Source: Photobacterium atrarenae
GTDB taxonomy: Bacteria; Pseudomonadota; Gammaproteobacteria; Enterobacterales; Vibrionaceae
Assembly: GCF_024380015.1 (NCBI RefSeq)
Contig: NZ_CP101508.1
Location: 1,922,902-1,986,901, forward strand
Length of the DNA stretch: 64,000 nucleotides
Direction: 5' to 3'
The position numbers and the translations under genes were made by a program. The notes under the pieces were generated by a model. That model was not told where the DNA came from, ran no database searches, and saw only the letters and a list, made by a program, of their open reading frames with translations. Shown one piece after another: positions 39,024 through 49,708 of the stretch. The stretch's first letter is position 1, and each line of letters begins with the position of its first letter.

Positions 39024-40718
39024 ATGACACAATCTACGACTCAACAAAACCCACGTTTAGATGAAACTCGGACCATCAAAGCGCCGACCGGTACCCAGCT
39101 CAATGCCAAGTCATGGCTGACGGAAGCCCCACTACGGATGCTGATGAACAACCTGCACCCGGATGTTGCGGAGCACCCGCACTCTCTGGTGGTTTACGGC
39201 GGCATTGGCCGTGCGGCACGAAACTGGGAATGCTACGACAAGATTGTTGAGGTTCTGAAACGCCTGGAAGAAGATGAAACCCTGATGGTTCAGTCCGGTA
39301 AGCCGGTCGGCGTCTTTAAGACCCACGCCAATGCGCCGCGCGTGCTGATCGCCAACTCCAACCTGGTGCCGCACTGGGCCAACTGGGAACACTTTAACGA
39401 GCTGGATAAAAAAGGCCTGATGATGTACGGCCAGATGACGGCCGGAAGCTGGATTTACATCGGCTCACAGGGCATCGTCCAGGGCACCTACGAAACCTTT
39501 GTCGCGATGGCCAAGACTCACTTCAACGGCGACGCGTCAGGCCGCTGGATCCTGACCGGCGGCTTGGGCGGCATGGGTGGTGCTCAGCCACTGGCTGCGA
39601 CCATGGCTGGCTTCTCGATGATTGCGGTCGAATGTGATGAGAGCCGTATCGACTACCGCCTGCGCACCGGCTACGTCGACTGTAAAGCCACCTCGCTGGA
39701 TGAAGCGCTGGCCATTGTCGAAGAAGCCAAGCAAACCGGCAAACCGGTTTCTGTCGGCCTGCTGGGCAACGCCGCCGATATCTATCCGGAAATTGTTCGC
39801 CGCGGCATTGTACCGGACGGCACTACGGATCAGACTTCAGCTCACGACCCGCTCAATGGCTACCTGCCACAAGGCTGGAGCATGGAATACGCCGCTGAAA
39901 TGCGTCTGAAAGACGAAGCGGCTGTGGTGAAAGCGGCGAAAGCCTCCATGGCAGTTCAGGTTCAGGCGATGCTGGATCTGCAAAAAGCCGGCTCGGCAAC
40001 CGTGGACTACGGCAACAACATCCGCCAGATGGCACTGGAAGAAGGTGTTGAAAACGCATTCGACTTCCCTGGCTTCGTTCCGGCTTACATCCGTCCGCTG
40101 TTCTGTGAAGGTGTCGGTCCGTTCCGTTGGGCTGCTCTGTCCGGCGATCCGGAAGATATCTACAAAACGGATCAGAAAGTGAAAGAGCTGATCCCGGACA
40201 ACCCGCACCTGCACAACTGGCTGGACATGGCGCGCGAGCGCATTCAGTTCCAGGGCCTGCCGGCGCGTATCTGCTGGGTGGGTCTGAAAGATCGTGCCCG
40301 CCTGGGGAAAGCCTTCAACGAAATGGTGAAAAATGGTGAGCTGAAAGCACCAATTGTCATCGGTCGTGACCACCTGGACTCCGGCTCTGTTGCCAGCCCG
40401 AACCGTGAAACCGAAGGCATGATGGACGGCTCCGATACGGTTTCCGACTGGCCGCTGCTGAACGCCCTGCTGAACACCGCATCCGGTGCCACCTGGGTAT
40501 CGCTGCACCACGGCGGTGGTGTCGGCATGGGCTTCTCACAGCACTCTGGTATGGTTGTGGTCTGTGACGGCTCTGATGAAGCCGGTGAGCGTGTCGGTCG
40601 CGTGCTGCGCAACGACCCGGCCACAGGCGTCATGCGCCATGCTGATGCCGGTTACGATATTGCGATTAACTGCGCCAAAGAGCAGGGTCTGGACCTGCCA
40701 ATGATCACCACCAAATAA
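39024..40718 (+). CDS. hutU: Urocanate hydratase
   Basis: A 564-residue NAD+-dependent enzyme turning urocanate into imidazolone propionate. Diagnostic blocks are [47 protein letters not shown] (NAD loop), [15 protein letters not shown] and [17 protein letters not shown]. Full length. It lies 27 bases after hutG, with AAGGAGAG before the ATG. Confidence 0.97.
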   Translation: MTQSTTQQNPRLDETRTIKAPTGTQLNAKSWLTEAPLRMLMNNLHPDVAEHPHSLVVYGGIGRAARNWECYDKIVEVLKRLEEDETLMVQSGKPVGVFKTHANAPRVLIANSNLVPHWANWEHFNELDKKGLMMYGQMTAGSWIYIGSQGIVQGTYETFVAMAKTHFNGDASGRWILTGGLGGMGGAQPLAATMAGFSMIAVECDESRIDYRLRTGYVDCKATSLDEALAIVEEAKQTGKPVSVGLLGNAADIYPEIVRRGIVPDGTTDQTSAHDPLNGYLPQGWSMEYAAEMRLKDEAAVVKAAKASMAVQVQAMLDLQKAGSATVDYGNNIRQMALEEGVENAFDFPGFVPAYIRPLFCEGVGPFRWAALSGDPEDIYKTDQKVKELIPDNPHLHNWLDMARERIQFQGLPARICWVGLKDRARLGKAFNEMVKNGELKAPIVIGRDHLDSGSVASPNRETEGMMDGSDTVSDWPLLNALLNTASGATWVSLHHGGGVGMGFSQHSGMVVVCDGSDEAGERVGRVLRNDPATGVMRHADAGYDIAINCAKEQGLDLPMITTK

Positions 40719-40739
40719 CGATTGCGGAAAGGACGTTGT

Positions 40740-42272
40740 ATGTACCATTTAGAAATCAATCCGGGCCAGCTGTCACTGAAACAACTGCGTGAAGTGAGCC
40801 GCCAGACCGTTGCACTGTCGCTCAATGAGGCAGCCCTGGAAGATATGCTGGCCAGTACCGCTGCGGTAGAGCGGATCATCGCAGAAGATCGCGTCGTTTA
40901 CGGCATCAACACCGGGTTTGGCCTGCTGGCCAACACCCGAATTGCCGTCGAGGATCTGGAAACCCTGCAGCGCAGTATCGTGCTCTCCCATGCCGCCGGG
41001 ATCGGCGAGTTCATGGATGACGCCACCGTGCGCCTGATGATGGTGCTGAAAATTAACAGCTTGTCGCGCGGCTTCTCCGGGATCCGTCCGCTGGTGGTCA
41101 ATGCCTTAATCCAACTTGTAAACGCCGAAGTCTACCCGTGCATTCCGAAAAAAGGCTCAGTCGGGGCGTCCGGCGACCTGGCACCGCTGGCGCACATGAG
41201 CACCGTGCTGCTAGGCGAAGGCCAGGCACGCCACAAAGGTGAAATCCTAAGTGGCGCCGAAGCACTGAAAATTGCCGGCCTGGAGCCCATCACCCTGGCA
41301 CCGAAAGAAGGTCTGGCGCTGCTGAACGGCACCCAGGCGTCGACAGCGTTTGCCCTGGAAGGCCTGTTTGCCGCGGAAGATCTGTATGCAGCAGGCACTG
41401 TGTGCGGCTCGATGTCTGTTGATGCCGCACTGGGAAGCCGCCGTCCGTTTGACCCGCGTATCCACCGCGTGCGTGGCCATCGCAGCCAAATTGACGCCGC
41501 CGCCGCGTACCGCCACATGCTGGATAAAGAAAGTGAGATCGGTCTGTCTCATCAGCAGTGTGAAAAGGTGCAGGACCCTTACTCCCTGCGCTGCCAGCCA
41601 CAGGTCATGGGCGCCTGCCTGCAGCAAATCCGCCACGCCGCGGATATTCTGGAAGTCGAAGCCAACTCGGTCTCCGACAACCCGCTAGTGTTTGCCGAAG
41701 ATGATGACATCATTTCCGGCGGTAACTTCCACGCCGAGCCGGTCGCCATGGCTGCCGATAACCTGGCGCTGGCAATTGCCGAAATCGGCAGCCTGTCGGA
41801 GCGCCGCATGGCCCTGCTGATCGACAGCGCGCTGAGCAAGTTGCCACCCTTCCTGGTCGATAACGGCGGCGTCAACTCCGGCTTTATGATTGCCCAGGTC
41901 ACCTCTGCTGCCTTGGCCAGTGAAAACAAAACCCTGGCGCACCCGGCTTCGGTTGACAGTCTGCCGACTTCGGCGAACCAGGAAGACCACGTGTCTATGG
42001 CAACTTTTGCCGGTCGTCGTCTTACGGACATGGCCGAGAACACCCGCGGTATTCTGGCGGTTGAGCTGCTGGCCACCGCGCAAGGCCTGGACTTCCGCAG
42101 CCCGAACAAAAGTTCGGCTCGGATTGAGGAAGCCAAAGCGCAACTGCGTGAACGTGTCAGCTTCTACGATAAAGACCGCTACTTTGCGCCAGATATCGAA
42201 AAAGCCAACCAGTTACTGCAGGAAGCCAGCTTTAATGCCCTGATGCCGGCGCAGCTGCTGCCAAGCCTGTAA
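40740..42272 (+). CDS. hutH: Histidine ammonia-lyase
   Basis: A 510-residue enzyme that removes ammonia from histidine to give urocanate. The self-cyclising Ala143-Ser144-Gly145 of the MIO cofactor is in [12 protein letters not shown], and YGINTGFG holds the catalytic Tyr. Further blocks are [24 protein letters not shown] and [17 protein letters not shown] [15 protein letters not shown] 40740 has AAGGA seven bases upstream. It is the last gene of hutIGUH, followed by a terminator. Confidence 0.97.
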   Translation: MYHLEINPGQLSLKQLREVSRQTVALSLNEAALEDMLASTAAVERIIAEDRVVYGINTGFGLLANTRIAVEDLETLQRSIVLSHAAGIGEFMDDATVRLMMVLKINSLSRGFSGIRPLVVNALIQLVNAEVYPCIPKKGSVGASGDLAPLAHMSTVLLGEGQARHKGEILSGAEALKIAGLEPITLAPKEGLALLNGTQASTAFALEGLFAAEDLYAAGTVCGSMSVDAALGSRRPFDPRIHRVRGHRSQIDAAAAYRHMLDKESEIGLSHQQCEKVQDPYSLRCQPQVMGACLQQIRHAADILEVEANSVSDNPLVFAEDDDIISGGNFHAEPVAMAADNLALAIAEIGSLSERRMALLIDSALSKLPPFLVDNGGVNSGFMIAQVTSAALASENKTLAHPASVDSLPTSANQEDHVSMATFAGRRLTDMAENTRGILAVELLATAQGLDFRSPNKSSARIEEAKAQLRERVSFYDKDRYFAPDIEKANQLLQEASFNALMPAQLLPSL

Positions 42273-42295
42273 GTCATTACACGATACATCCCTCC

Positions 42296-42327
42296 CCAAA
42301 GCCGGAATAATTTCCGGCTTTTTTCAT
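42296..42327 (+). terminator. Terminator of hutIGUH
   Basis: AAAGCCGGA and TCCGGCTTT pair around ATAATT, followed by TTTTC, 25 bases past the hutH stop. Confidence 0.88.
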
Positions 42328-42510
42328 GGTTTTGTCATTCACTCAAGCCACCATTCCGGCCAGCTTTGGCTATGCTTGGGAGGAGCAGATCAGAAGTCAA
42401 TGCGCTAAAACCTTGATGAACGCACAGTAAATCGTTCAACAATTAGTCTAGGATACTGAAAGAACAGGTAACTTCTGACTGTAATATCTGGGTTCGCCTT
42501 GGAGGGTGCT

Positions 42511-43386
42511 ATGTGGCAAGCAATATCTCACCAGCTTTCTGATGTTTTGGGGAAACCTTTCAAAATCACCGAAAAGGAGCCGGTAGAAGGCGGTGACGTC
42601 AATGATTGCTACTGTATCGGCGATGGCAATGACCGCTTTTTTGTCAAACTCAATGACCGTGAGCAACTGGTCACCTTCGAAGCCGAAGCCGAAAACCTGC
42701 GCATTCTTCAGGAAGCCGGGTGCATCCAGGTCCCGGAGGTCCAACACCTGGGCATTTCACGCGACCATGCCTTTCTGATCTTAAACTTCCTGCCGACCAA
42801 AGTGCTCGATGACACCAACGCCTATACCCTGGGGCAGGACTTAGCGCGGCTACATGCCTGGGGCGATCAGGCCGAGTACGGCTTTGACCTGGATAATTTT
42901 ATCGGCCTGACGCCACAACCGAACAAGTGGCGCCGTCGCTGGTGCCGCTTCTTTGCCGAGCAGCGCATTGCCTGGCAACTCCAGCTCTGCCTGGAGAAAG
43001 GCATCGATTTCGGCAATATCGACACCATCACCAGCCGGGTCATTGAACTGCTCATGAACCACCAGCCCAAGCCTTCCCTGCTCCATGGCGACCTCTGGCA
43101 TGGCAATACTGCCGTCACGGTCACCGGCCCGATCATTTTCGATCCTGCCAGCTACTGGGGAGATCGGGAGTGCGATCTGGCAATGACCGAGCTGTTTGGC
43201 GGCTTCCCGCCCCGTTTCTATGAGGGCTACCACTCAATTTGGCCCCTGGATGAAGGTTACCAGCAGCGCAAAGAGCTGTATAACCTGTACCACATCCTCA
43301 ACCACTGTAATTTGTTCGGGGGCAGCTATATTGCCAAAGCCGAGCACCTGATCGAAAAGCTCGGGCTGCTGGCTGATCCCGTCTAA
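42511..43386 (+). CDS. Fructosamine / ketosamine-3-kinase family protein, YniA-like
   Basis: A 291-residue kinase of the fructosamine-kinase family, which phosphorylates sugars bound to amines and helps repair glycation. A Lys in RFFVKLNDREQLVTFEAEAE, the catalytic LLHGDLWHGN and the metal site IIFDPASYWGDRECDLAMTE are intact. ATG 42511 has GGAGG five bases upstream. It is followed by the yniC-like phosphatase, as in the E. coli yni region. Confidence 0.88.
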   Translation: MWQAISHQLSDVLGKPFKITEKEPVEGGDVNDCYCIGDGNDRFFVKLNDREQLVTFEAEAENLRILQEAGCIQVPEVQHLGISRDHAFLILNFLPTKVLDDTNAYTLGQDLARLHAWGDQAEYGFDLDNFIGLTPQPNKWRRRWCRFFAEQRIAWQLQLCLEKGIDFGNIDTITSRVIELLMNHQPKPSLLHGDLWHGNTAVTVTGPIIFDPASYWGDRECDLAMTELFGGFPPRFYEGYHSIWPLDEGYQQRKELYNLYHILNHCNLFGGSYIAKAEHLIEKLGLLADPV

Positions 43387-43567
43387 TCCCACATCCCCGT
43401 GGTCCTCAATTGATCGGCATCATTCCAACCGCCAATCAATTGAGGTGTCCCGACACATGCCATGACGTTATCCACATTCATATGTTATCTTCGGGCTTTC
43501 TAACAAGTCAGAACGTGCGGATCGTCACGAACGGTTTGCCGTTAGTCGTGAATTATGAGAGACGTAC

Positions 43568-44221
43568 ATGTTACAAGCTGCTGTGTTTGATATGGATGGC
43601 CTGCTGGTCGACTCTGAACCTTTCTGGCAACGTGCTCAAGTGGAAGTGCTGACTTCGCTTGGGGTACAGATCGCGCAGGAAGATACCCGGGAAACCACCG
43701 GGCTGCGCATTGATCAGGTGGTCGAATTCTGGTTTGCCAAACAGCCCTGGCAGGGCCAGGGCTGCGCCGCCGTGACGGAGTCTATCGTCTGCCGGGTTGA
43801 AGCCCTGATCCGCGAGCACAAACCCATGCTGCCGGGCGTACTGGAAGCAATTCAGGTTTGCGAGCAGGCCGGCTTAAAAATCGGCCTGGCTTCCTCTTCT
43901 CCGATGCGCTTGATCCAGTCCACGCTACAGGCCTTGTCTCTCGAAGATAAATTCGGTGCCGTCCTGTCTGCCGAACATCTGCGCTACGGCAAACCGCATC
44001 CGGAAGTCTATATCAATGCCGCCGACGCCCTGGGCGTTCCGCCTCAGGCCTGCGTTGCCTTTGAAGATTCCGTCAACGGCCTGCTGGCTGCAAAAGCAGC
44101 CCAAATGAAAGGGATCGCCGTGCCTGAAGCACACTTTGCAGAAGACGCCCGCTGGGCGATTGCTGACCACAAACTTCGCTCGTTAAACGAAGTAAGTACC
44201 AGCTTGATCACCGCGCTGTAA
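43568..44221 (+). CDS. hxpB: HAD hexitol/2-deoxyglucose-6-phosphate phosphatase, YniC-like
   Basis: A 217-residue phosphatase. Motif I is VFDMDGLLVDSEPFW, motif II is LASSSPM, Lys is in RYGKPHPEVY and motif IV is VAFEDSVNGLLAA. Wording matches E. coli YniC/HxpB, which removes phosphate from 2-deoxyglucose-6-P and hexitol phosphates. It lies after the YniA-like kinase. A terminator follows. Confidence 0.87.
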   Translation: MLQAAVFDMDGLLVDSEPFWQRAQVEVLTSLGVQIAQEDTRETTGLRIDQVVEFWFAKQPWQGQGCAAVTESIVCRVEALIREHKPMLPGVLEAIQVCEQAGLKIGLASSSPMRLIQSTLQALSLEDKFGAVLSAEHLRYGKPHPEVYINAADALGVPPQACVAFEDSVNGLLAAKAAQMKGIAVPEAHFAEDARWAIADHKLRSLNEVSTSLITAL

Positions 44222-44241
44222 GCGAGTTTTTCACAGCGATA

Positions 44242-44281
44242 AGAGGTGAAAGTCAATCACTTATTTTCACCTCTCATTTTT
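44242..44281 (+). terminator. Terminator of hxpB
   Basis: AGAGGTGAAA (44242-44251) pairs with TTTTCACCTCT (44264-44274), followed by CATTTTT. Confidence 0.75.
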
Positions 44282-44640
44282 GATCTCTATGCGCGGCAAG
44301 ATGTGCCTAATTTGACTTTTTATCGATTGAGACCGCTCGAATAAAATCCTAAATTTCCAGCGCTATATACTTCGTATCAGACTCTTTTCTCGTGATTTAT
44401 TCCAAACTGCCCCATCAATCAAACTTTGTGGTTAATTTACGGCAGAAACCAACACAAAACGCTACAGTTTAATCAACGGAGGATATCCTGCCGTCTGAAA
44501 TCAGCTTGATAAAAAAGAAATATTTCAGCTCGACACCGAAGTATCCAGCCATTCGATTTGAGATTGACCGTACCAACACAGATCGATTGCAGGAATGGAA
44601 TCCGGCTTGACGTGCTCAGCACTTCTTCAGGAGTACAGCA
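44282..44640. other. AT-rich gap upstream of the CPXCG gene
   Basis: About 360 bases without a supported gene. The right end carries GGAGTACAGCA just before the CPXCG start codon. Nothing else was recognised. Confidence 0.45.
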
Positions 44641-44844
44641 ATGAAAAACATTACAGAACAAGGCGTTATTTGCCCGCATTGCGGACACAATATTCGTATC
44701 ACCCTGGATGCCAGTGGCGGCAGCCAGGAATTTTACGACGACTGTCCGGCGTGTTGCCACGCCATTCATCTGACCATGGAAGTGGACGACTTACATCGCA
44801 CCATCAACCTGTTTGTTGATGCGGACGACGAACAAATCTTCTGA
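44641..44844 (+). CDS. CPXCG-motif cysteine-rich protein
   Basis: A 67-residue zinc-binding protein with CPHCG near residue 11 and CPAC near residue 35, the pattern that names the CPXCG family. The role of the family is unknown. Length is typical. It has a good ribosome binding site (AGGAGTACAGCA) and is convergent with riboflavin synthase. Confidence 0.85.
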   Translation: MKNITEQGVICPHCGHNIRITLDASGGSQEFYDDCPACCHAIHLTMEVDDLHRTINLFVDADDEQIF

Positions 44845-44916
44845 GCCTGCGATGTGATACCGAAGGCTCAGAGCGCAGGCTTGATCAGCACCTCAGCAAG
44901 CGCCTCTGGCCTCTGA

Positions 44917-45525
44917 TTAAGACCGGGCCGCCAGGACGCGCTCGACGGTATCGACGATCGCCTGGGTCTGCGGGTCGATTTCGATATTGACCCGATCACC
45001 GGCCTGCCGCTGGCCGAACAATGTCCGATTCAGGGTTTCCGGGATCAAATGAACACAGAACTGATACTCGGTCACCTCACCGATGGTCAGCGAGCAACCG
45101 TCAATCCCGATATAGCCTTTTCGCAACACATACTTGCTATAGTTTTGCGGCAGATTAAACCAGAGAGTGCAATTATTCGGCGTGGTGATCACCTCACTGA
45201 TTTCGGTCGCAAAATTCACATGACCAGACATCGAGTGCCCGCCAATTTCATCGCCAAACTTCGCTGCACGCTCAATATTGACATGATCCCCGACCTTCAC
45301 CAGGCCTAGGTTGGTCACTTTGAGCGTCTCCTGCATCAAATCAAAGGCAACACGATCACCGTCGATTTCTGTCACGGTCAGACAGCAGCCATTATGGGAA
45401 ACCGAAGCGCCGATTTCCAAGCCGGCCAGCAAGGCTTGCGGCAAGCGGATCACATGGGTCTGAAACTGATCTTTTTTAACGATGTCAACAACTTCTGCTG
45501 TTCCCTGAACAATCCCGGTAAACAT
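44917..45525 (-). CDS. ribE: Riboflavin synthase, alpha chain
   Basis: A 202-residue enzyme that dismutates two lumazines to riboflavin. Two lumazine-binding repeats are visible: [12 protein letters not shown] ... [11 protein letters not shown] and HVNFATEIS ... [16 protein letters not shown] 45525 has CTGGAG upstream; the frame extends 15 codons further without family features. It is divergent from norM, a pairing seen in other Vibrionaceae. Confidence 0.95.
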   Translation of the reverse strand: MFTGIVQGTAEVVDIVKKDQFQTHVIRLPQALLAGLEIGASVSHNGCCLTVTEIDGDRVAFDLMQETLKVTNLGLVKVGDHVNIERAAKFGDEIGGHSMSGHVNFATEISEVITTPNNCTLWFNLPQNYSKYVLRKGYIGIDGCSLTIGEVTEYQFCVHLIPETLNRTLFGQRQAGDRVNIEIDPQTQAIVDTVERVLAARS

Positions 45526-45735
45526 ACATACTCCAGAAGAAAACCCGGTACCCGGCTCACGAATACCCATTGAAACTGCTATCCTAGCACAGCTTGGCCG
45601 GTATCCCGGGCGATCGCAATTGAGATCCCAACCAGCACGGTGCTTTTTTAGACATTAACAATTGTGTCACGTTATTATCGCGCTATAATTCACCGCTCAG
45701 CACATTTGTATTACCTTTCTTCTGGAGCATCTTCC

Positions 45736-47106
45736 GTGCAAAACTATTGGCGAGAAACACGTCATCTATTGAAATTAGCCATCCCGGTTCTGATCGCATC
45801 CGTTGCCCAGACTGCTATGGGATTTGTCGATACCGTGATGGCTGGCGGCGTCAGTGCCACCGATATGGCAGCCGTTTCCGTGGCTTCAAGTATCTGGTTG
45901 CCGGCGATTTTGTTCGGCGTCGGCCTGTTAATCGCTCTAGTGCCAATCGTTGCTCAGCTCAACGGCTCAGGCAAAAAGGAAAAAATCCCGTTCGAAGTGC
46001 AGCACGGATTTGTTCTCTCAGCACTGGTTTCCGTTCCGATTATTCTGGTGCTCTACAATGCCGGCATGCTGATTGATCTGATGGACGTCGAACCGGTTCT
46101 GGCCGAGAAAACCATCGGCTATCTCCACGCCGTGCTCTATGCCGTGCCTGGTTTATTGTTTTTCCAAACCCTGAAAAGCTTCTCCGAAGGCTTATCTTTG
46201 ACCATCCCCGGGATGGTGATCGGCTTTATCGGTCTGGCGGCGAACATCCCACTGAACTGGATCTTTGTCTACGGTAAATTCGGCGCCCCTGAAATGGGCG
46301 GCGTCGGCTGCGGGGTGGCGACCGCCATTGTCTACTGGCTGATGTTTATCGCCATGCTGATCTATGTGTTTATCAATAAACGTTTAAAGCAGGCCGGTCT
46401 GTTTACCACCCTGTACCAACCGCAGCCGAAGGCTGTCTTACGCCTGTTCAGGCTGGGATTCCCGGTGGCGGCATCGCTGTTTTTCGAAGTCTCGTTATTT
46501 GCTGCGATTGCCCTGCTGATCTCACCACTGGGCTCTATTGTGGTCGCCGCTCATCAGGTCGCAATCAACTTCTCGTCGCTGGTCTTTATGCTGCCAATGA
46601 GCCTGGGGGCAGCACTAAGTATCCGGGTCGGCTTCCTGATGGGCAAAGAAGAGATTGATGAAGCCCGGATTGCCAGCCACAGCGGTATTCTTGTGTCGAT
46701 CGCGATGTCGCTGATCACTGCAGCGTTGACCATTCTCTTCCGTGAAGAGATCGCTTTGCTGTATACAGACAACCCGGATGTTGTTTTACTGGCCGGTCAA
46801 TTGCTGTTCCTGGCCGCGGTGTACCAGTGTAGCGATGCGGTTCAGGTCGTCGCTGCCGGGGCACTGCGTGGCTATAAAGATATGCAGGCAATTTTCAGCC
46901 GGACCTTTATTGCCTACTGGATTTTGGGCCTGCCATCCGGATACATCCTCGGCATGACAGACTGGGTCGTCGCGCCAATGGGACCTCACGGCTTCTGGTA
47001 CGGCAACATTATCGGCCTGACCTCTGCTGCCATCATGTTGGCAGTGCGGATGCATTGGGTCCACCGTCAGGATAACCATTTCCAATTAGCCATGTCGCTG
47101 CGCTGA
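45736..47106 (+). CDS. norM: Na+-driven multidrug efflux pump, MATE family NorM
   Basis: A 456-residue inner-membrane exporter of cationic drugs, driven by Na+. Twelve hydrophobic helices are visible; the N-terminal ARSLLKLAIPVLIAS-like block reads TRHLLKLAIPVLIASVAQTA, with MGFVDTVMAGGVSATDMAAV next. GTG 45736 has TCTGGAG upstream and matches the NorM start; the longer ATG frame is unlikely. It is divergent from ribE and ended by a terminator. Confidence 0.93.
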   Translation: MQNYWRETRHLLKLAIPVLIASVAQTAMGFVDTVMAGGVSATDMAAVSVASSIWLPAILFGVGLLIALVPIVAQLNGSGKKEKIPFEVQHGFVLSALVSVPIILVLYNAGMLIDLMDVEPVLAEKTIGYLHAVLYAVPGLLFFQTLKSFSEGLSLTIPGMVIGFIGLAANIPLNWIFVYGKFGAPEMGGVGCGVATAIVYWLMFIAMLIYVFINKRLKQAGLFTTLYQPQPKAVLRLFRLGFPVAASLFFEVSLFAAIALLISPLGSIVVAAHQVAINFSSLVFMLPMSLGAALSIRVGFLMGKEEIDEARIASHSGILVSIAMSLITAALTILFREEIALLYTDNPDVVLLAGQLLFLAAVYQCSDAVQVVAAGALRGYKDMQAIFSRTFIAYWILGLPSGYILGMTDWVVAPMGPHGFWYGNIIGLTSAAIMLAVRMHWVHRQDNHFQLAMSLR

Positions 47107-47135
47107 GCCCAGACAAAGGCTAATAATTCAAACAA

Positions 47136-47164
47136 CAAGGCGGCCACGGTCGCCTTTTCTTTTT
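47136..47164 (+). terminator. Terminator of norM
   Basis: AAGGCG...CGCCTT stem followed by TTCTTTTTG, 30 bases after the stop. Confidence 0.75.
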
Positions 47165-47219
47165 GTCGTAAAGTTAACCATAATAGAAAAAGCCATAATA
47201 AAAAACATAGGCTTACGTG

Positions 47220-48269
47220 ATGTCAAAATACCCTGCGATTTCTAAGTTGCTACCGCTACTACTTTGCTTCCCCCTCTTTGGGTGTGAGCGCAATGGCACA
47301 GAAGCGCACTTCGAGACCTATCATCAACGCCTGGCCAATGTACTCGAGGCGCCGGCCGGTGCAGCGCCGGAGACCCAACTTCCACCTCTGCCAGATATTC
47401 GTGTGCTGATGTTGCCCATTGAGGAGATCCGAATCGGCTTGCTGGATGCGTATGAACTCAGAGAATGCGGCCTGTTCCAGCTCATTGCGGAGCGCAACTC
47501 AACGCTGGGGAGACTACAGGACAAAACCCGGCAAATGCGCTATGAGCTACTGTTTATGGACGGGCTGGAATACTGCCTCAGCACCTTACCGGAGGACTCA
47601 GACCTGTTGCCGCAATTAGAACAATTTCACCGCTTGAAACGCCACCAGTTGTCGCGTTATTTATGGAATATGCTGACCACCGGTGAAGAGTGGCGCCGGC
47701 AATTCAATCTTTTCACGCACGCTTTTCCACTGAATGCCTTTCCCGGCGCCGCAGAGAACCTGGAAGCGATGCGCTACCTGCAATACATTCACCAGCTTAT
47801 TGTCCGGGGGGAAACGCTGCCGCCTAACCAAGCCGAAGGCTTGCTCCATCATCAGGAGGCCATTCATACCTTTCGCTATTTCGGCCAGCTCGTCTATTCC
47901 ATGGCCCGGGCAAGCGAGTGGCTCACCACGACCACCCAACTGCTGGAAGCTCATGAATCTTCAGTGATATGCGAGACAAACCGAAATCAGCAACAAGCAG
48001 AGTACCTGAGTAATGTGTTCTATCGCTTTTATGCCGCCGATTTGCAACCTTATCTTGCCGAGCTCGACAGCCAGTACCAGCAAATTCAAGGGTCCCTGCT
48101 CGATTTACTGGAGCCACCGCAGGAACTCAGCACCCAGTTTTCCCCGTATTATCAGTACTACGTTGCCGGACAGCTGTACCAGGAATATCGCCAGGCCATC
48201 CTCAATCATGTTCGATTCTGGCAGCGCACCTTCAAGCGTTGCAACATCAAAGTCGGCCTGCAACACTGA
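47220..48269 (+). CDS. DUF3080 lipoprotein
   Basis: A 349-residue protein with a signal ending in the lipobox LFGC, so lipidated at Cys22, and a long helical body (LRECGLFQLIAERNSTLGRL ... LYQEYRQAILNHVRFWQRTF). The ELRECGLFQLIAERNS wording is characteristic of DUF3080 proteins of marine gammaproteobacteria, whose role is unknown. The Glu after Cys favours the outer membrane. It follows norM after a terminator. Confidence 0.82.
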   Translation: MSKYPAISKLLPLLLCFPLFGCERNGTEAHFETYHQRLANVLEAPAGAAPETQLPPLPDIRVLMLPIEEIRIGLLDAYELRECGLFQLIAERNSTLGRLQDKTRQMRYELLFMDGLEYCLSTLPEDSDLLPQLEQFHRLKRHQLSRYLWNMLTTGEEWRRQFNLFTHAFPLNAFPGAAENLEAMRYLQYIHQLIVRGETLPPNQAEGLLHHQEAIHTFRYFGQLVYSMARASEWLTTTTQLLEAHESSVICETNRNQQQAEYLSNVFYRFYAADLQPYLAELDSQYQQIQGSLLDLLEPPQELSTQFSPYYQYYVAGQLYQEYRQAILNHVRFWQRTFKRCNIKVGLQH

Positions 48270-48379
48270 GCAAGAGAGATTCACATCGACCCGGACTATT
48301 CATCCGACAAAATTCGCTTTATGATGAATTCTAATGCGCCACCGGACACATCAACTGATCTCAGCGCGAAGGAGTAGCC

Positions 48380-48640
48380 ATGAAAAAAAATAAGAATGAC
48401 CCCAAGTTACTGAAAAAAGCCCTGGAGCTGGGCATGGCCTTTGCGAAGCAACAAGGCTATGGCGACCTGGACAAAAGTGTCTCGGCAAAAGACAAAGTCG
48501 AATGTATTTATCGCCTGCTGGTCACTGCCAAACAAATCACCCCACTGGCACCGGATCAGGAAGATGGCCCCAATATGAAGCACAAGCTGGTGCTGTGGAT
48601 TTCCCGCTTATTGCCCCCGGATCACGAGTTACTGAAATAA
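48380..48640 (+). CDS. DUF5062 family protein
   Basis: An 86-residue soluble protein. The N-terminal KKALELGMAFAKQQGYGDL and the end LVLWISRLLPPDHELL fit the small DUF5062 family found in Vibrionaceae and relatives. Function is unknown. GAAGGAGTAGCC precedes the ATG. It lies between a DUF3080 gene and a parA-like gene. Confidence 0.78.
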   Translation: MKKNKNDPKLLKKALELGMAFAKQQGYGDLDKSVSAKDKVECIYRLLVTAKQITPLAPDQEDGPNMKHKLVLWISRLLPPDHELLK

Positions 48641-48705
48641 GCATTGCGACGCATAGTGAGCTCAGGTAACGTATTTTGATTCGATATCATCCAGGGAAGG
48701 GAGAC

Positions 48706-49515
48706 ATGCGACGAGTCATATTCAATCAAAAAGGCGGCGTGGGTAAATCCAGCATTGCGGCAAACCTGGCAGCACTTAGCGCGACCCAGGGACTGAAGAC
48801 CCTGCTCATCGATTTAGATGTTCAGGGTAACAGCAGTCATTATCTGGGGTACGATCCCCGCGATGAAGCCGGAGCCGAACAAAGCAAAAACATTGCCGAG
48901 CTGCTCAATCAAACTGTCGGGTGGTTTTCGGTCTCCACACCGGTGAAAGCTTTTCCCCAGCCGACCCAATTCTCCAATTTGGATATCATCCCTTCCAGCC
49001 CTAAACTGGAGAAAATCGAATCCGAACTCGAGCGACGCTATAAAATCTACAAGCTCCGGGATGCCCTGGATGAGCTCGAGAAAGACTACGATCGCATCTA
49101 TATCGACACCCCACCGAATTTTAACTTTTTCAGCAAAGCAGCACTCATCGCCGCGCAGCGCCTGCTGATCCCGTTCGATTGTGACAGCTTTTCCCAGCAG
49201 GCTCTGATGACCTTGCTCAACAATGTCGCCGAATTGCGTGAAGATCATAACCGCAAACTGGAAGTTGAAGGGGTCATTGTCAACATGTTCAATGCTCAGG
49301 CAAATTTCCCGGCGAAGATCATCGCCGATTTAAGCGACATCGGCTTACCGATCCTCAAGCCCTATTTGCCTCTGTCAGTCAAAATGAAAGAGTCACATTA
49401 CCACCAGCAACCGCTGATCCATATGCTCCCGAACCATAAACTGACCCGAGCGTTTGAAGAATTATTTACGCAGCTGGAGCAACGCCAGTCCAGTAGGCTG
49501 GAAACTGAGCAATAA
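48706..49515 (+). CDS. Orphan ParA-family ATPase
   Basis: A 269-residue ATPase with the deviant Walker A KGGVGKSS, switch I LIDLDVQGNSSHY and Walker B YIDTPPNF. ParA proteins position DNA or protein cargo using ATP-dependent DNA binding. No parB or centromere-like repeat is adjacent, so this is an orphan that more likely moves a chromosomal or protein cargo than segregates a replicon. ATG 48706 has GGGAAGGGAG upstream. It is followed by the tRNA-Val array. Confidence 0.85.
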   Translation: MRRVIFNQKGGVGKSSIAANLAALSATQGLKTLLIDLDVQGNSSHYLGYDPRDEAGAEQSKNIAELLNQTVGWFSVSTPVKAFPQPTQFSNLDIIPSSPKLEKIESELERRYKIYKLRDALDELEKDYDRIYIDTPPNFNFFSKAALIAAQRLLIPFDCDSFSQQALMTLLNNVAELREDHNRKLEVEGVIVNMFNAQANFPAKIIADLSDIGLPILKPYLPLSVKMKESHYHQQPLIHMLPNHKLTRAFEELFTQLEQRQSSRLETEQ

Positions 49516-49644
49516 CAAGGCATTACTTATCGCGAAACCCACAGCCTCGACGACCTTTTTGGACTGTTTTTGTCGAATTGGCTGGCGCTTTGCGTAAACA
49601 GTAAGCAAACAAGCCCTTTTTTCAGTTTTTATGGATAGTTGCAC

Positions 49645-49673
49645 TTGCGCCACCATCATGAAGTGTTTAATAT
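49645..49673 (+). promoter_or_regulatory. Promoter of the tRNA-Val operon
   Basis: TTGCGC (49645-49650), a 17-base spacer, and TAATAT (49668-49673), about 35 bases before the first tRNA. Confidence 0.55.
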
Positions 49674-49708
49674 CCACCTTGTTCTCAGGAACGTCACAGT
49701 TTTATGAT

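Noticed and set aside
40737..40748. TTGTATGTACCA at the hutH start, resembling a Pseudomonas-type HutC site
   Set aside because: It contains the hutH start codon and encodes Met-Tyr-His. The second half is incomplete. It is probably chance.
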